64,000 nucleotides of DNA from Anisus vortex (taxonomy: Eukaryota > Mollusca > Gastropoda > Planorbidae), in assembly GCA_949126835.1 (NCBI GenBank), contig OX421499.1, positions 25,160,990 to 25,224,989 of the forward strand. The letters run 5' to 3'. The notes beneath the pieces were generated by a model. It was not told the DNA's origin. It did no database searches and worked only from the letters and a program-made list of their open reading frames with translations. A program made the translations under genes and the position numbers. Within the stretch, counting starts at the first letter, position 1. Each line of letters opens with the position of its first letter. Positions 21,254 to 33,736 of this stretch are shown one piece after another.

Positions 21254-24200
21254 ATGGAGACATCTCGTGTGCTGAAGTCAAACATTCCTTCATTAGTCAC
21301 AGCAAATATACCATCTGCTTCAAAACCACCTTTAAGAGTTCCCAGGGAAAAGGAGAATAGCTCAACTATAACAGTGGCTGCCAAGAATGTCAATGCAGGC
21401 CCGCCTAAGGACATCAAAGAACATTCCGTCCCATGTAAACCAAATCAAGAAAACATTGTCTCCGGGCAAGGGAAAGATGAAAAAGCAGGGCACAAGGATG
21501 GAAAAGGCTCAATGAATGTGTATGTAGAGTTTCTTTTCAATAGTTGATATAAAAACAAGGTGAGGTGGTGCTGACTATCAACTCATTAGCTACTTAAACG
21601 TCAATATATCGCTCTGTGGATTTCCTATACAGACGTTCTACGCTGCTTCTGTTTGTTTGGTTCCTCAAATAAATTCTATTTTTATAGGCCAGTACTGTTC
21701 GTACAATTTAAGAGTGCTTCATGGAGCAAAATTAAAAGAAACTGCATTGTTTTCTTGCAGTTTCTTTGTAATAGTAATATTGGTTATTTTTGTAGTTGCT
21801 TAAGAAATATAAACAAACATGGCCATGCCCACACCTAAGTTTAGTTGTTCGTATGCCCGACCCCAAAAACAAATGTTATGTAAATAAGCTATGGGAATTA
21901 ATTGAGGCTTGTTATGAATTAAAGTGAAAGCGAAGAGGAGTCTTACTGATGATGATGCCGACATTCAAAATGATTGCAATTATTCTGAAAGTGATAGTTA
22001 TAGTGAAGTTGATGATTCTAGTCCTAGTGTTAGGTCTAAAACAAAAAAAACCTAAGTCACCAGGACAAAGTTAGGTAGGAAGAGGTAAAGCTAAGAAAAA
22101 TGAAACATAGCAAATGATTTAGATTCAGAAAATAATGGCTGGAGAGAAGCTGCAGATGCTGGTGATTTTTCCTTGAGGGATAGAAATGCAGGGTCAAAGT
22201 TACCGCTTGATGACACACACTACGATGCCATATTTATTTTCTTTGCTGGATAGCTCAGTTGTTGATGAACTTATTATGAAATCTATACAAGATTATGCTG
22301 CTAATAAATTAAGTTAAAAGACAAAGGCCATATTTCAAAGACCTCTATATTTCTTCTATGGGACCCTATTGGCCTATTCGAATTATATAAATGTTTGGCT
22401 GTTTTTATTACCATCGTTTCTGATCAACGTCCCAAGATAGTCAACTAGTTATATTGTAATAATCATTTAGCTTAAATTTAATGTCTTCAAATGCCACTTT
22501 TTCCTTTTCATTATAGAAAATGGTCTTTGGATGATTTTGACATTGGAAGGCCTCTAGGAAAAGGAAAATTTGGAAATGTTTACTTAGCAAGAGAGAAAAA
22601 AAGCAAATATATTGTTGCACTCAAGGTAGGTTACATCATAATGCACAGGACAGGTCATATCTTTATTTTCAAAGTTGAAGTATCTTAAAAATGCTATCCA
22701 CCAAGGTTAAAAAAATTTTTCTCAGAAGTTATTTCCACTCAGATAAAAGTTAGATCTATTCCTTTTTTATTGTTGTCTTATCTTTAAGTTTTCATAACAT
22801 TGTTGCTTTTAATCAGGAACGGTTAAGTTTGATAGTGAATTTAAGCAAAATGAAAAATTTAGATATGTTTTATTTTTTTATTTTTTATTATTTTTTTATG
22901 GGTAACTATTTCAACTTGTATTACTTTACTTGTATAAATTCAGATGATGTTCACATCACAGCTACAGAAAGCTGGAGTGGAACACCAGCTGAGGAGAGAA
23001 ATAGAAATTCAAACTCACCTAAGGTTATTTTTTTTTTTTTTATATTTTTGTCAGTTGTATTAAAGACCAGATATGTGGGCAGAAAAAAAACAGATTTTTC
23101 TGTTAACTTTAACTTTGCTTTAGTGTTGTTTGTTTTAAATCGCAAATGTTATCCGGAATATGACTAGAAAGTATTTACCATAAATTACCATTTATTGAAT
23201 TGTTTTGTGTGAATCCAACAGGGTTATTGTAAAAGATTTACTTCACAGCCAAAAAGAATTATGTAAATGGTTACCCTTGAACAAAATGAAATGGGATGTT
23301 TGATTTTTGTTTAAAATCCCTAGCCTCTTTTTTAGTATATGTAGGTTACATTTCTGCTGAATGGGAGATGTCTACAATTTGAGAAATAAATGTCTAGAAC
23401 TTGACTAGTGTGAGTGTGTTAACATTGAATTGATGATTCAAAATGTTAAATATTATATAGAATGAGTTTGAAGCAGAGAACTGTGCTTATGCTGCGCACA
23501 AGGTCAGCTGTATGCTTTGACAAAGGAATGTGGGGGAATAGAAATTGTTGCAGAAAAATACTGTCTGTATGTGTCAATTGATATGTGGCTCAAAAGACTT
23601 CATCTCAAGAATGCCCTTAAATTTAAACCTAATGAAGTCTCATTTTGTTTAATTTATTATATCTGTAAATGTATTTTTATTCTTGTATTTTTTAGGCATC
23701 CAAATATTTTGAAACTTTTTGGGTACTTTTATGATGACACAAGAGTTTATCTTATCCTCGAATATGCACCGAAAGGTGAACTGTATAAATTACTTCAAGC
23801 ACATAAAAAATTTGATGATGCCAGAACTGCACAGGTAAGTAAATTCTTCACTTTAAGTATTTGACATGTTTCAATTTAGAAGTAAATATGTCTTCTGTGT
23901 ATGAGATTTTTCACATGCTGTATGTATTTTATTCTCAGTACATTGCACAGCTGGCTAATGCATTAATCTATTGTCATGAAAGGAAAGTGATTCACAGAGA
24001 CATAAAGCCAGAAAATCTTTTACTTGGCATGAAGGGGGAATTAAAAATTGCTGATTTTGGGTGGTCTGTTCATGCACCTTCTTCCAGGTATTTGAAAATA
24101 GTTAGTTGATACTGTCTTTACATTAAATTATTTAATAGTTAAATGATACTGTCTTTATATTAAATTATTTAATCTTTGTGAGACCAGATGTGTATATTTG

Positions 24201-27200
24201 CACTAGATAATTTTTTCCCTGTATGCCTAGGCATACGGACCAATTACTAATTTGTGTGTGTGCAGCATTGTAATGTTTGGCAAACACATGACATCACTTA
24301 GTGGAAAATAACATCTTATACTCAAGGCACAACTAATTTAATTAAATCAAGCCGGAAAGTTGTGTTGTGTGAAGAGTGAAGTTTTGGCACAGTGCATGTC
24401 AGATATTTATGTCATTTAATGTTTTAAATTATATTTAAGTTTTTCCTATATGACCTACTCAAGCAGTTTCTTTTAACTTTTTGTAGTAAATTGTAATTTT
24501 ACTTATCAGAATAGTAATTTACTCAGTACCGTACTTCAGTGTTATAGGTCAGTTTTTAACAAATTCCAATAGCTGGATTTGTATCAGCAACAAAAAAAAA
24601 CAACTGGCAATCAACATCCACCCTGTGAAAGCTTCTAAAAATAGAAACAGTAGAACTGTTCAAATTTCTGCTTAAACTTACATTAAAACAATCAGAATGA
24701 GCATTTTGTGTATTGCTTCAATGTCTTATAACGGTAAAAGCTGCCGCCAAATTATTTTTAACTAACCACATTCTGTCGCTGGTGCGCATGTTATTGGATT
24801 TCAATAAGAATGGTGGAACAATATTTGATGAATTAGCACCAAAAAAAATCAATAAAGTATAAAGGTTGCTCATTCTGTATGTTGTTTATTTGGTGCTTTA
24901 GAAATATTTTTTAACCGGAACTCAAAACAAAGTTATTGTATGTTGTTAGCATGTTGAATCAGGTTAGCTTGTTGACAATAAATGAACCATCTTATCCATG
25001 TGCCTAATTTTAATATCATAATTTTTTTTTAGGCGTCACACTATGTGTGGTACCTTAGATTACCTGCCCCCAGAGATGGTTGAAGGGAAATGTCACAATG
25101 AATCTGTAGATATATGGAGCCTTGGTGTACTCTGTTATGAGTTTCTTGTTGGCAATCCTCCTTTTGAGACAGACAGCCACCAGGAGACCTATAGAAAAAT
25201 CTGTAAAGTTGATTATAAGTTCCCTGATCATGTTTCTGAGGGTGCCAGAGATCTCATATCTAAGGTATGTTTATGAATGTAGAATAGATATTGTTACAAC
25301 CAGGGTCTCTTGTTGTCTGTCTAGGGTCTGGTTTACTATGAAATAATACACTCAAGAGATGTTTAAAGACGAATTTAATGCTTGAATTTATATACAATAA
25401 TTACATTAATAACACTGGTCAATTATAAGGAGCTTCTTATTGCTATGCAAAACAAAAACAAACCAGACCTTTAACTGTGTGCCTTAAATAGGTTTTGGTG
25501 CAGAAAGTGCAAGACTGTATTTTTTCCAAAGTTTTCAGAATGCAACAAAAAAATTCCTACTAGCAAATAATTTTTATGTCATAATAAATAACAATAAAAA
25601 AAAGGCAGCAATAGTAATGGCTACGAAGAATGCATGGGAACACAAGGCTTGGGAGAGATTAATGAAAATGGTTAACGATTGGCTGATTTATGTGCCTTAG
25701 ATGGACTAGTCATCGGAGGTAGCCTCTTCAAGCACAAAAATATCCACAAGATTTTTTTAGGATTTTCCGACGCGTGTATTTATTTGTTAGAGAATATTTT
25801 TTATCCATTGTTACTTCTTCAAACAATTTCATTGAAAGTAGCTTAACTGAGACTGATTAGCCGCAGGCCAATTTGTTCCCTAAATTCTTCTATTTTTATT
25901 TAATTTGTTACATTTTCCACCCATGGGGGGGGTCTCCCGATTGTCCTTCCTGTCTACTTCAAGATCAGACTCACAACTTTCGATATATCTTTTTTCACTG
26001 TCAGAAAAATCAAAAGTAGGCCACTATAGATGTCACTATCAAACTTAACTTTACCTGATTAAAAAATTCCCCCAACTTAAATGCCCATTAAACTAAATCC
26101 GAATAACGCCTAACTAAGACCCAACGGCTCCATCACACCACTTTGCGAAAAAAAAAAAATGTAATATAAAAAAATTAACTTACAGTGATGAAAAATTTAC
26201 TATAGATACTTCAGACATTATATAAACCGGAAAAAAACAAACTGAATGCTCCCGAGAACTCGAACCAAACAAGAAAGTAGCCTGAACTATATAAATTGTC
26301 ACTGACGTTTTCGGTCGTTTTGCCCATATCGGCAACAGAAGTTTTTGACCGCAATGCCCGGTAAAGGGTTAAAAGAGGTGCAGATGTAGCATCAGATCAT
26401 CACCTACTAATTGCCAAGATAAAACTTAAAATGAAAAAGAACTGGACAAATGTGGGGAAAAGGCGTCAACATTTTGACACAAGTCTCCTAAAGGATGTAG
26501 CAAAACAAACCGAGTTTAAAGTGGCAGTCACTAACAAGTATAAAGTCCTAGAAGAACTAGAAGATGAGGAGGTTGATGACAAATGGAACAAGGTTAAAGT
26601 AACAATCACTTCTACATGCCAAGAAGTACTGGGTCCACAGAGAAACCAACATAAGGACTGGATATCAGCAGCTACAATAAAACACATAGAAGAGCGAAAA
26701 ATAAAGAAGGCAGCCGTAAACAACAGCCGAACTAGAACTGAAAAAACAAAAGCAGCAGGCGAATATTCAGAGGTAAACAAAAAAGTGAAGAAAAGCATAA
26801 AGGCTGATAAAATATAATATTTTGAGTCACTGGCTGGTGATGCAGAAGATGCAGTGTCCCATAACAACACACGAGACCTCTACAACTCTATTAAGAAAAT
26901 AGCAGGAAAATTTAACAAGTCAGAGAGGCCACTGAGAGACAAAGAGGGAAAGTTGATACTCAATGAAGAGGTACAGAGGAAGAGATGGGCAGAACATTTC
27001 CAAGAACTGCTGAATAAACCAGCGCCCCCCCCCCCCCCCCCCCCATGCACACAGGAAATAAAGCCAGCGGAAATGGAGATGCCAATTGACTGTAGCCCAC
27101 CAAAGAAAGTAGAAGTAATCCAAGCCATAAAGCAGCTTAAAGAAGAGAAGGCTGCAGGACCAGATGGTATACCTGCAGAAGCACTCACAGCCGACATTGA

Positions 27201-29876
27201 AACCAGCACACAGATGCTATCAACACTTTTAAAGAAAATATTGGAAGATGAAAGAGTTCCACTGGAATGGAAAGAAGGACACCTCATCAAACTCCCCAAA
27301 AAGGGTGATCTTAGCTCCTGCTCTAACTATAGAGGAATAACACTGTTGTCTATCCCTGGCAAAGTCTTTAACAGAGTACTTCTAAACAGGATGAAAGAAG
27401 CTGTAGACCCCAAACTCTGTGATCAACAAGCAGGCTTTAGGAAAAATAGATCTTGCACAGATCAAATTGCTACTCTACGCATTATCCTAGAACAATCACT
27501 AAAATGGAACTCCCCTCTCTACATAAACTTTATTGACTACGAGAAAGCTTTCGATAGTGTGGACAGATTGACCTTATGGAAACTGCTAAGACACTATGGA
27601 GTCCCGCAGAAGGTGGTTAACATTATTAGGTCGTCCTATGATTATGAAGGTTTAACATGTACAGTAGTACATGGCCAGCAAACTACAGAAGCCTTCCCTG
27701 TGCAGACAGGAGTAAGACAAGGTTGCCTGCTTTCACCATTCTTGTTCCTATTAGCCATTGATTGGATAATGAAGATGGCCACAGAGACCAAGCGGAATGG
27801 AATACAATGGACCCTCTGGAAACAGTTGGACGATCTTGACTTTGCGGATGACTTGGCCCTCCTCTCACATACCCAACAACAAATGCAGGAGAAAACAACA
27901 GATGTAGCAAACTATTCTGCATGCATTGGCCTTAATATCCACAGAGGAAAAAGTAAAGTCCTAAAGTCAATGGAACAAGCAACTCACCAATAGTGCAAGC
28001 AGGAGAAAGTCTAGAAGATGTAGAAAGTTTCAAGTACTTAGGCAGCATAGAAGACAAACTAGGAGGGACCGAAGCAGATATAAAAGTCAGAACGGGACAA
28101 GCAAGAGCAGCATTTAACCAAATGAAAAAGGTTTGGAGCTCCTATTCTATTCCTGAACACAAAGTTAAGAATATTTAACACCATTGTTAAACCCATTGTG
28201 ATGTATGATGGATTGGAAACTTGGAGAATGACCGCCACCAATGTCAGGAAAATACAGGCATTTGTTAACACCTGCCTCAGAAGAATCCTTAGGATAAGTT
28301 GGCCAGAAACCATCAGTAATGAAGAACTCTGGCAACGAACTAAACAGAGATGGAAATGGATTGGCTACCTACTCAGAAAACCGGCATACAGTGTCACTCT
28401 GTAAGCGCTCACTTGGAACCCCCAAGGCAAAAAAAAAGAGGTCGGCTGAGAAACACCTGGAGGCGCGATATGGAAACCGATGTTAAAAGGCTAGGGCTAA
28501 ACTGGGGTCAGATAGAGAAATTGGCCCAGGATCGAGATACCTGGAGGACTCTTGTTGGCAGCCTATGTCCCAGGTGGGGCGAAAGGCATAAGTAAGTAAA
28601 AAAGTAATAAATAACAATCAATACCATTGTAACACAAATTATCTCGAAGCCATAATAAAATACAAAATAAATAGCTCTAATGGAATTCTCAAAACAATTC
28701 TAATTACAATATGAAAACTATTTAAGCATGCTATACACATTTTCACATATAACAATATACTTTAGTATGTAATTTGATGGCTCTCTAGTTATCTGAACAC
28801 ATTTTTTATTATTCCTAAAGAATTTTTTACTGCATTCTTGGGTATTGAATAGATAAATAGATATCATTTCTGGGTCTGGATTAGCCATGGGAAATTAGGT
28901 GCTTATTGAGGTTTTAAATTTGGAAATAAACATGTAATATAATCAAATTTTTAATAACCTAGCTTAATGTACAATATTTGATTTCTACAAATGTTACAAA
29001 CTATCTTTTCACTCCACAATTAAACCCTGCGTTAGGAATTACAGTTGTTTTTAGTAGACACTTTCTTGTCATTACAGAAATTTATTAATGTATTTTAAAC
29101 AAAGCAGGGATTTAAACTTCAATTACCTGATGTCTGCTTAGTGAAAACTACTTTGATACAGACAATATGTGTGACATGGCACTTAAAAAGTTGTAAGGTG
29201 GCATAAACAATTTTTTAGTTCTAATGTCACTGGCTTTTTAAAATATAAAATTTGAGTATAGTCTAAAATTTCAGAATGTTTTATAAATAATTATTTTTTT
29301 TTGTTTTTATCTTTTTTTGTTTAAAAGACATACATTTCTGATACAGAGATAATAGTAAAAAGTAAAGTACCTGTCGGACCAAATTGATCCATAGGTCTGG
29401 TAAAGCAGTGTTCACCATTTTCTGTGGCCACGGCATACTAGGTGATTGTCTGGCCAGCATTAATTACCCAAATTTTACCCAAACTAAGGTCAGGTACCCA
29501 TCAGTGCTGGGTAGACTCAGGGACACCCTTCAGACCTGGGAAAAAAGGCCTAGTTGCGTCAGGATTCAAACCCAGGACCTTTGTTTTGCCAGCCGAATGC
29601 GCTTCCGCACGGCCACCGTGCCCCATAGAGGGAATAGTGGGAACCATAATAATATTTCGAATAAATTTTCCGAAGTTTTATTTTAATAATTTGTTTATGT
29701 GCACATAGTAATATATTAACATTTAATTCTAAATTTTTACATCACACATTTTGTTCCCTTTTCAGCTCTTGAAACATGATCCTAAAGCAAGACTGCCTTT
29801 GGAAGAGGTCTTGAAGCATCCCTGGATAGTTCAGTATAAAGATTTACCAATAGTCACAGACAAACCTCAACCATGA
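21254..29876 (+). CDS. AURK: Aurora kinase, copy 1 (complete, 7 coding exons)
   Basis: Mitotic Ser/Thr kinase of the Aurora family. Coding exons are 21254-21519, 22517-22625, 22944-23023, 23696-23834, 23939-24087, 25033-25264 and 29766-29876, all GT-AG with consistent phases, giving 361 aa. The N-terminal 89 residues are low-complexity and carry KEN at 33-35, a possible APC/C degron. Kinase landmarks: GKGKFG 103-108, catalytic Lys125, helix-C Glu144, HRD 217-219, DFG 237-239, activation-loop Thr251 in [11 protein letters not shown] 260-262. Spacing from Lys125 matches human Aurora A exactly (K162, E181, D256, D274, T288). Gly161 corresponds to Aurora A Gly198 (Asn in Aurora B), while other segments ([26 protein letters not shown]) look B-like, so subtype is left open. 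The start has an in-frame METSR context just after a splice acceptor. A tandem paralogue lies at 43193. Confidence 0.96.
21840..22330 (+). pseudogene. piggyBac-like transposase N-terminal remnant in Aurora-1 intron 1
   Basis: Broken reading frames with an acidic N-terminal region ([20 protein letters not shown]), then [16 protein letters not shown] and, after a frame change, [20 protein letters not shown]. The VDE(L/I)...T/S...YA pattern is that of the start of piggyBac-type transposase domains. Several stops and frame shifts interrupt it and the catalytic part is missing. The assignment rests on motif resemblance only. Confidence 0.5.
25745..26367 (-). mobile_element. piggyBac-like fragment inserted in the LINE endonuclease
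   Basis: Foreign DNA splits the LINE between its HKNIHK and [10 protein letters not shown] codons. On the minus strand it begins at TTAA (26364-26367) with CCCTTTACCGGGCATTGCGG, a piggyBac-style end. Further in it encodes an acidic segment [20 protein letters not shown], similar in character to the N-terminus of piggyBac transposases. No second TTAA end is found at the left junction and part of the LINE endonuclease is missing, so the insertion is truncated or was followed by deletion. Confidence 0.5.
26368..28597 (+). pseudogene. LINE endonuclease end, reverse transcriptase and C-terminus (broken)
   Basis: The longest open part is 26854-27992 (379 codons). RT signs are [53 protein letters not shown] and the catalytic FADD near 27843. 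Breaks: a TAA at about 26816 where the frame otherwise continues through [15 protein letters not shown], a frame change near 27975 into [12 protein letters not shown], another near 28160 into [13 protein letters not shown], and another near 28350 into the [19 protein letters not shown] tail. A run of C residues near 27027-27044 encodes a proline stretch and is a likely slippage site. It cannot make a full-length protein. Confidence 0.9.
29361..29625 (-). mobile_element. SINE family A copy in Aurora-1 intron 6 (antisense)
   Basis: Minus-strand copy. The head at the right end reads GGGGCACGGTGGCCGTGCGG and the B box is GGTTTGAATCCTGA. Its 3' end (GGTCCGACAGGTACTTTAC in sense) lies at the left. 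It ends about 140 bp before the last exon of Aurora-1. Confidence 0.9.
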
Positions 29877-32800
29877 TCTCTACACAATACAAAAAACAAG
29901 AAATAACCAAATCTTTGGGTGATTGGATGGGAGGAAGCAAATGTGTTGTTAGTTTTTATTTCATAGAGTTTAAACTTTTTCTTTTTTTCCTAACATAAAA
30001 TATCTTCTTAATAAGTAAAGTCGTTCATTTTTTTTACTGCTATTTAAAACTGTTAATTTAAAAGACTGTAATGTACAGGGATGTGACTTTTCCTTTTTTT
30101 TTTGAACTATTAGTCTAATAGTAGTTTTAGTAAATTTCTCTGACTTTGTGCTGGGCACATTTTTAAAACTAATTTTATTTTCTATTCATCAGATATTAAA
30201 ATACAAGAGTGAAAATAACTGAGTTTTAAAATAAAGGAAATGAAATTTAGATTTATTGGTAATTAGTAATAGAAATAGAATGTGAAAAATAATTTTACAC
30301 AAAACAATATTTGTAATTATAAGAACAAGTTTAACTTTATGTAGGACATAAAGAGATCTCTTTTAAGTATTTCTTTTTGCTTTGTTTATAGTGTATAAAG
30401 TGTAACATAATTTTTCATATTCCATTAGATCTAGACAATATCAATAAGTACTAAATTTTATAAATAATATAGAATGCAATTTGGTACTAATATGTAATAT
30501 AATATGTAATATGATATAAGTATATTATGTTCTCCTATCATATACATGATTAATATATAATATGGCAAGGGCTCCATTCACTTTAAGACTGGTCACATCC
30601 CTGAACTGCATCATTAACATCTGTCTTTCAAATTGATTTCCAATTGTATTTGATAAAAAAAAAGCAGTTTTATTTTTCTTATGTACTCTCCTTTACAGAA
30701 ATATGTCATGGAAAATACTGAAAATATATAGATTTTAAAAAAGCTTTCAAAACATTTCATAAGGAGGACATCACAAAATATGATAACAGTTATCTATATT
30801 TTTTTTACATTATTTGTATTCCTATTATGCATGGTGAAACTGTCTGAATTGTAACTTAAAAAGATCGCTTTGAAAAATTTTGTGATACTACAGACTATTG
30901 GAGAAGAACAAATTGATTGCGAGGTGCATCGTGTGACCCAGTGGTAACAAAGCCTGTGGGGAGATGGTTTACAACAAAATTATTTCATTTGCCTATGCAG
31001 TTTCTACAGAACATGGAGAAGAAGGGCTTAAAATTTTGAGGCTGAAATTGTCATGATTGTTCAAATTTGTCTGGCAATTTTTATAACCGAAGAACAGCAT
31101 GTGTTAATAATTATTTATATTGTATTGTACATACATTATACATGCTGAGTCTTGTTTCTTCAAATTCAAAGAAGTCAACATAAATTTGGATTATAATCAT
31201 TCACTACTTTGTCCACCATTTTGTAATATGTCTACCTGTAAATTAATGTCATTGTTATAAATAAATAATTGCAATTTGACTTCTTTTTTTCTAAAGTTTT
31301 ATACTATAATAGTTACTTTTAAAACAGTTGCTAATAAATTTGCACAATGTCTTCACCAGATTAGTCTATATGAGATAAAAAGCTAAATTAAAAAATCCTT
31401 AAAGGTTTTCCTTATGTCCTTTATATACTTTTATATACATTTTTGAAATTCAGATTTTGCCCTTCAACAAAAGAAACTAATAATAAATGGGGTAAGCTAA
31501 TATCGCTGAAATACCTTAATGCCCTCAGAATATTATGCTGTAAATGGTTATATACAAAATAAATGTATTGACTAAATTATGTTAAGAAAGAAAGGCATGA
31601 AAAACATCAAAGTAAGCATCTTGTTTATATTATATGTATTTTGATATGCAATAGCTTTCAAAATATTTTTCGCTTTAAATGACAGAAAGAAACAAAGCGC
31701 AAAGTTATCAGCAAGAGCAATAAAGATATCTAAAAATTATTTTAAAATAAAGTAAAATATGGCAGTCATGTTTCTTCAATAAGAAATTTTACAATGTGCA
31801 CCATAAAGTCAAATGAAAATATTTTAAAACGGGAATTTTTTTAGGTTTGTGTAAGAGATGTGGCTGAAAATTTGATAGAATGTGTTTATATTGGCTTAAT
31901 GTCAATGTGCCAAGTTTGATCTTGAAAGGATGACAGGATGTGGGTCAATTAGTCAGTCAAAACATACCTGCAAAAGCAAAGCTACTTTAAAGGATTTTAA
32001 AAATTGGGCTTGCCACCTTGCTAGAAAATCCTAACTTGCTGTCATTCTGAGTCATCAGCCTCATAGTAAATTAAAAACAAAGAATGAAACATCCTTCATC
32101 TTTTTGGAAATAAGTAGTGAAAATGATTATTTTGAAACAACTGAAGTGTTTCTCCTTCCTTCTGCCCTCCGTTATACCAATTTACTTTATAATAAAAAGC
32201 ATTCTGATCACCAGTGGTCCGTTAACTTTAATGCCTCAAAATGTTCCCTTATTTCATAGCCACCATGTGTAGAGTGTCTTGCACAACCACCTGCAGTATC
32301 AAAATTTCTTCTAAAATTTAGTAAAATCCCAGACAATATATAAAATAAAGGCAGTTGATGTAGTAATATAAACTGTTACCATTTTTTCACATAGTAATAA
32401 CATATCTCGGTTGTACTTAGGCTACTTGTTGAATTAGTTTAAATTTCAGAAAGATAGTAAGTTATAGACAACTACTGATGTCACACTAATGACCTTTCCT
32501 CTTGTTGGGTAGAGTGCCATGATATTAATATAAGTGGACATACACCATTCCAGCAGATTCTAGCTAAAAGTAAATTTCCATCAGCAGACTAGCGTGGGCC
32601 TATGGGATTTTTTTAAAGAAAATTGACAGTAACTGTTTCTCAGTGTGTTTTGAACTGATTGCTAAGTAATGTACATGTACTATCATGTAAATGGTAAAAT
32701 AATGGATCCAAAGTGAAAATCTTTATTTTTTTTTTACTCATAAACATGTATCTTTATATATCAAAACAACAAAATTATTCAACATAAGTTCTGATTTATT

Positions 32801-33736
32801 ACAAAATAAATTTTACAGTACAGTAATAGGATAGTTCTTAAAACTCAAAGCATAAATTAATATGATAAAGCAGATGTGATAAAATATAACTATCCAGCTT
32901 AAGACTTAAGATGTCTAATAATATAAATATACCTGACATTTAGATAAAGCACTATAAAAAAAAAGACATCTAAATAAATCTAAAATTATCCAGACAATCA
33001 GAATGACATCAAATTTCAAAGTATGTTTTCAATTTTTTAACCGACCTGCAGCCTATCTTTTATAATTACAGGAAATGTGAGTTTTTTTATGTTGGTATTT
33101 CTCTTGTACTGTGAAGTGGCAACTATGTAGGCTATAGAGTGAGTGCAGGGTAAGGGCAATAATGCAAGAGGGTGGAAAGAAGGCTAATTCATAACATAAC
33201 TGGTGCACAATTCCCTCTCCCCCCCCCCCCCCCTAAACTATTGAACACTAGCATTGGCATTGTATCATATTATCAATAGTGAAACGTAAAATCGGATTCA
33301 TTAAATATTTCTATGAAAATAAGAACAAATAAAAAGATAGACTACATTGTTAAAATGCTCGGATTGGAGGCACCTTGTTGCACCCACTCTCGTGGCTTCG
33401 CCTATGAAAGTTATGGTCAATAAACAATCTGTAAAGTTTTAACATTTAGGCCTATTAAACTTAGCCTACTAACTAATTTCAACTATTAATAATCTACTAA
33501 TTTTTAGGCCTAATCTAAATTAAATTTTAGCCTAAATATAAAAGCCGGCGTTAGTTATTAATTATATAATTATTAAAATGGGGGGCGGGTAAACAATTGT
33601 TGACATAAGGGGGGGGGGGGGCTCTGAAAGTTTCACAATTGTTGACATGGGAGGTTACCGTAAATTGCTTAGAAATGTGCACGTAAATAATGAATAATGG
33701 ACGTCCCCTTTGGCTATCTTATCTAATCTATATATA
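29877..33736 (+). other. Aurora-1 3' UTR candidate and intergenic DNA
   Basis: After the stop codon, AATAAA hexamers occur, with a good candidate at 31260-31265 after the AATTAATGTCATTG stretch. This would give a 3' UTR of about 1.4 kb. Beyond it are a dispersed repeat at 31840-31995, poly-C and poly-G tracts near 33220 and 33610, and no recognisable coding exon on either strand. Confidence 0.4.
31840..31995. repeat. Dispersed repeat copy 2
   Basis: Related to 13885-14110 through TGCCAAGTTTGATCTTGA and GGATGACAGGATGTGGGTCA. It has no coding content and its class is unknown. Confidence 0.45.

Larger units (their letters stand above)
25606..28600 (+). mobile_element. Degenerate non-LTR retrotransposon (LINE) in Aurora-1 intron 6
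   Basis: A 5'-truncated LINE in the sense direction. The left part (25606-25744) encodes an APE-type endonuclease segment (INENG, stop, [19 protein letters not shown]). After a 620-bp foreign insertion the frame resumes at [18 protein letters not shown], containing the SDHH signature that closes the endonuclease. The reverse transcriptase and a C-terminal domain follow to about 28597 (ending [11 protein letters not shown]). The clade was not determined; the endonuclease-RT layout with this C-terminus is common in invertebrate genomes. No 3' poly-A is obvious, only an AAGTAAGTAAAA tail. Confidence 0.9.
25285..29765 (+). other. Expanded intron 6 of Aurora-1
   Basis: At 4.5 kb this intron is by far the largest of the gene; the matching intron of Aurora-2 is about 0.7 kb. 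The excess is explained by a degenerate LINE (about 25606-28600), a piggyBac-like piece inside it and a family A SINE (29361-29625). The start of the intron after 25285 (TGTTACAACCAGGG) resembles an LTR edge but no partner edge was found. Confidence 0.85.

Noticed and set aside
25287..25600. LTR edge at TGTTACAACCAGGG in Aurora-1 intron 6
   Set aside because: No matching opposite edge or target duplication could be found.
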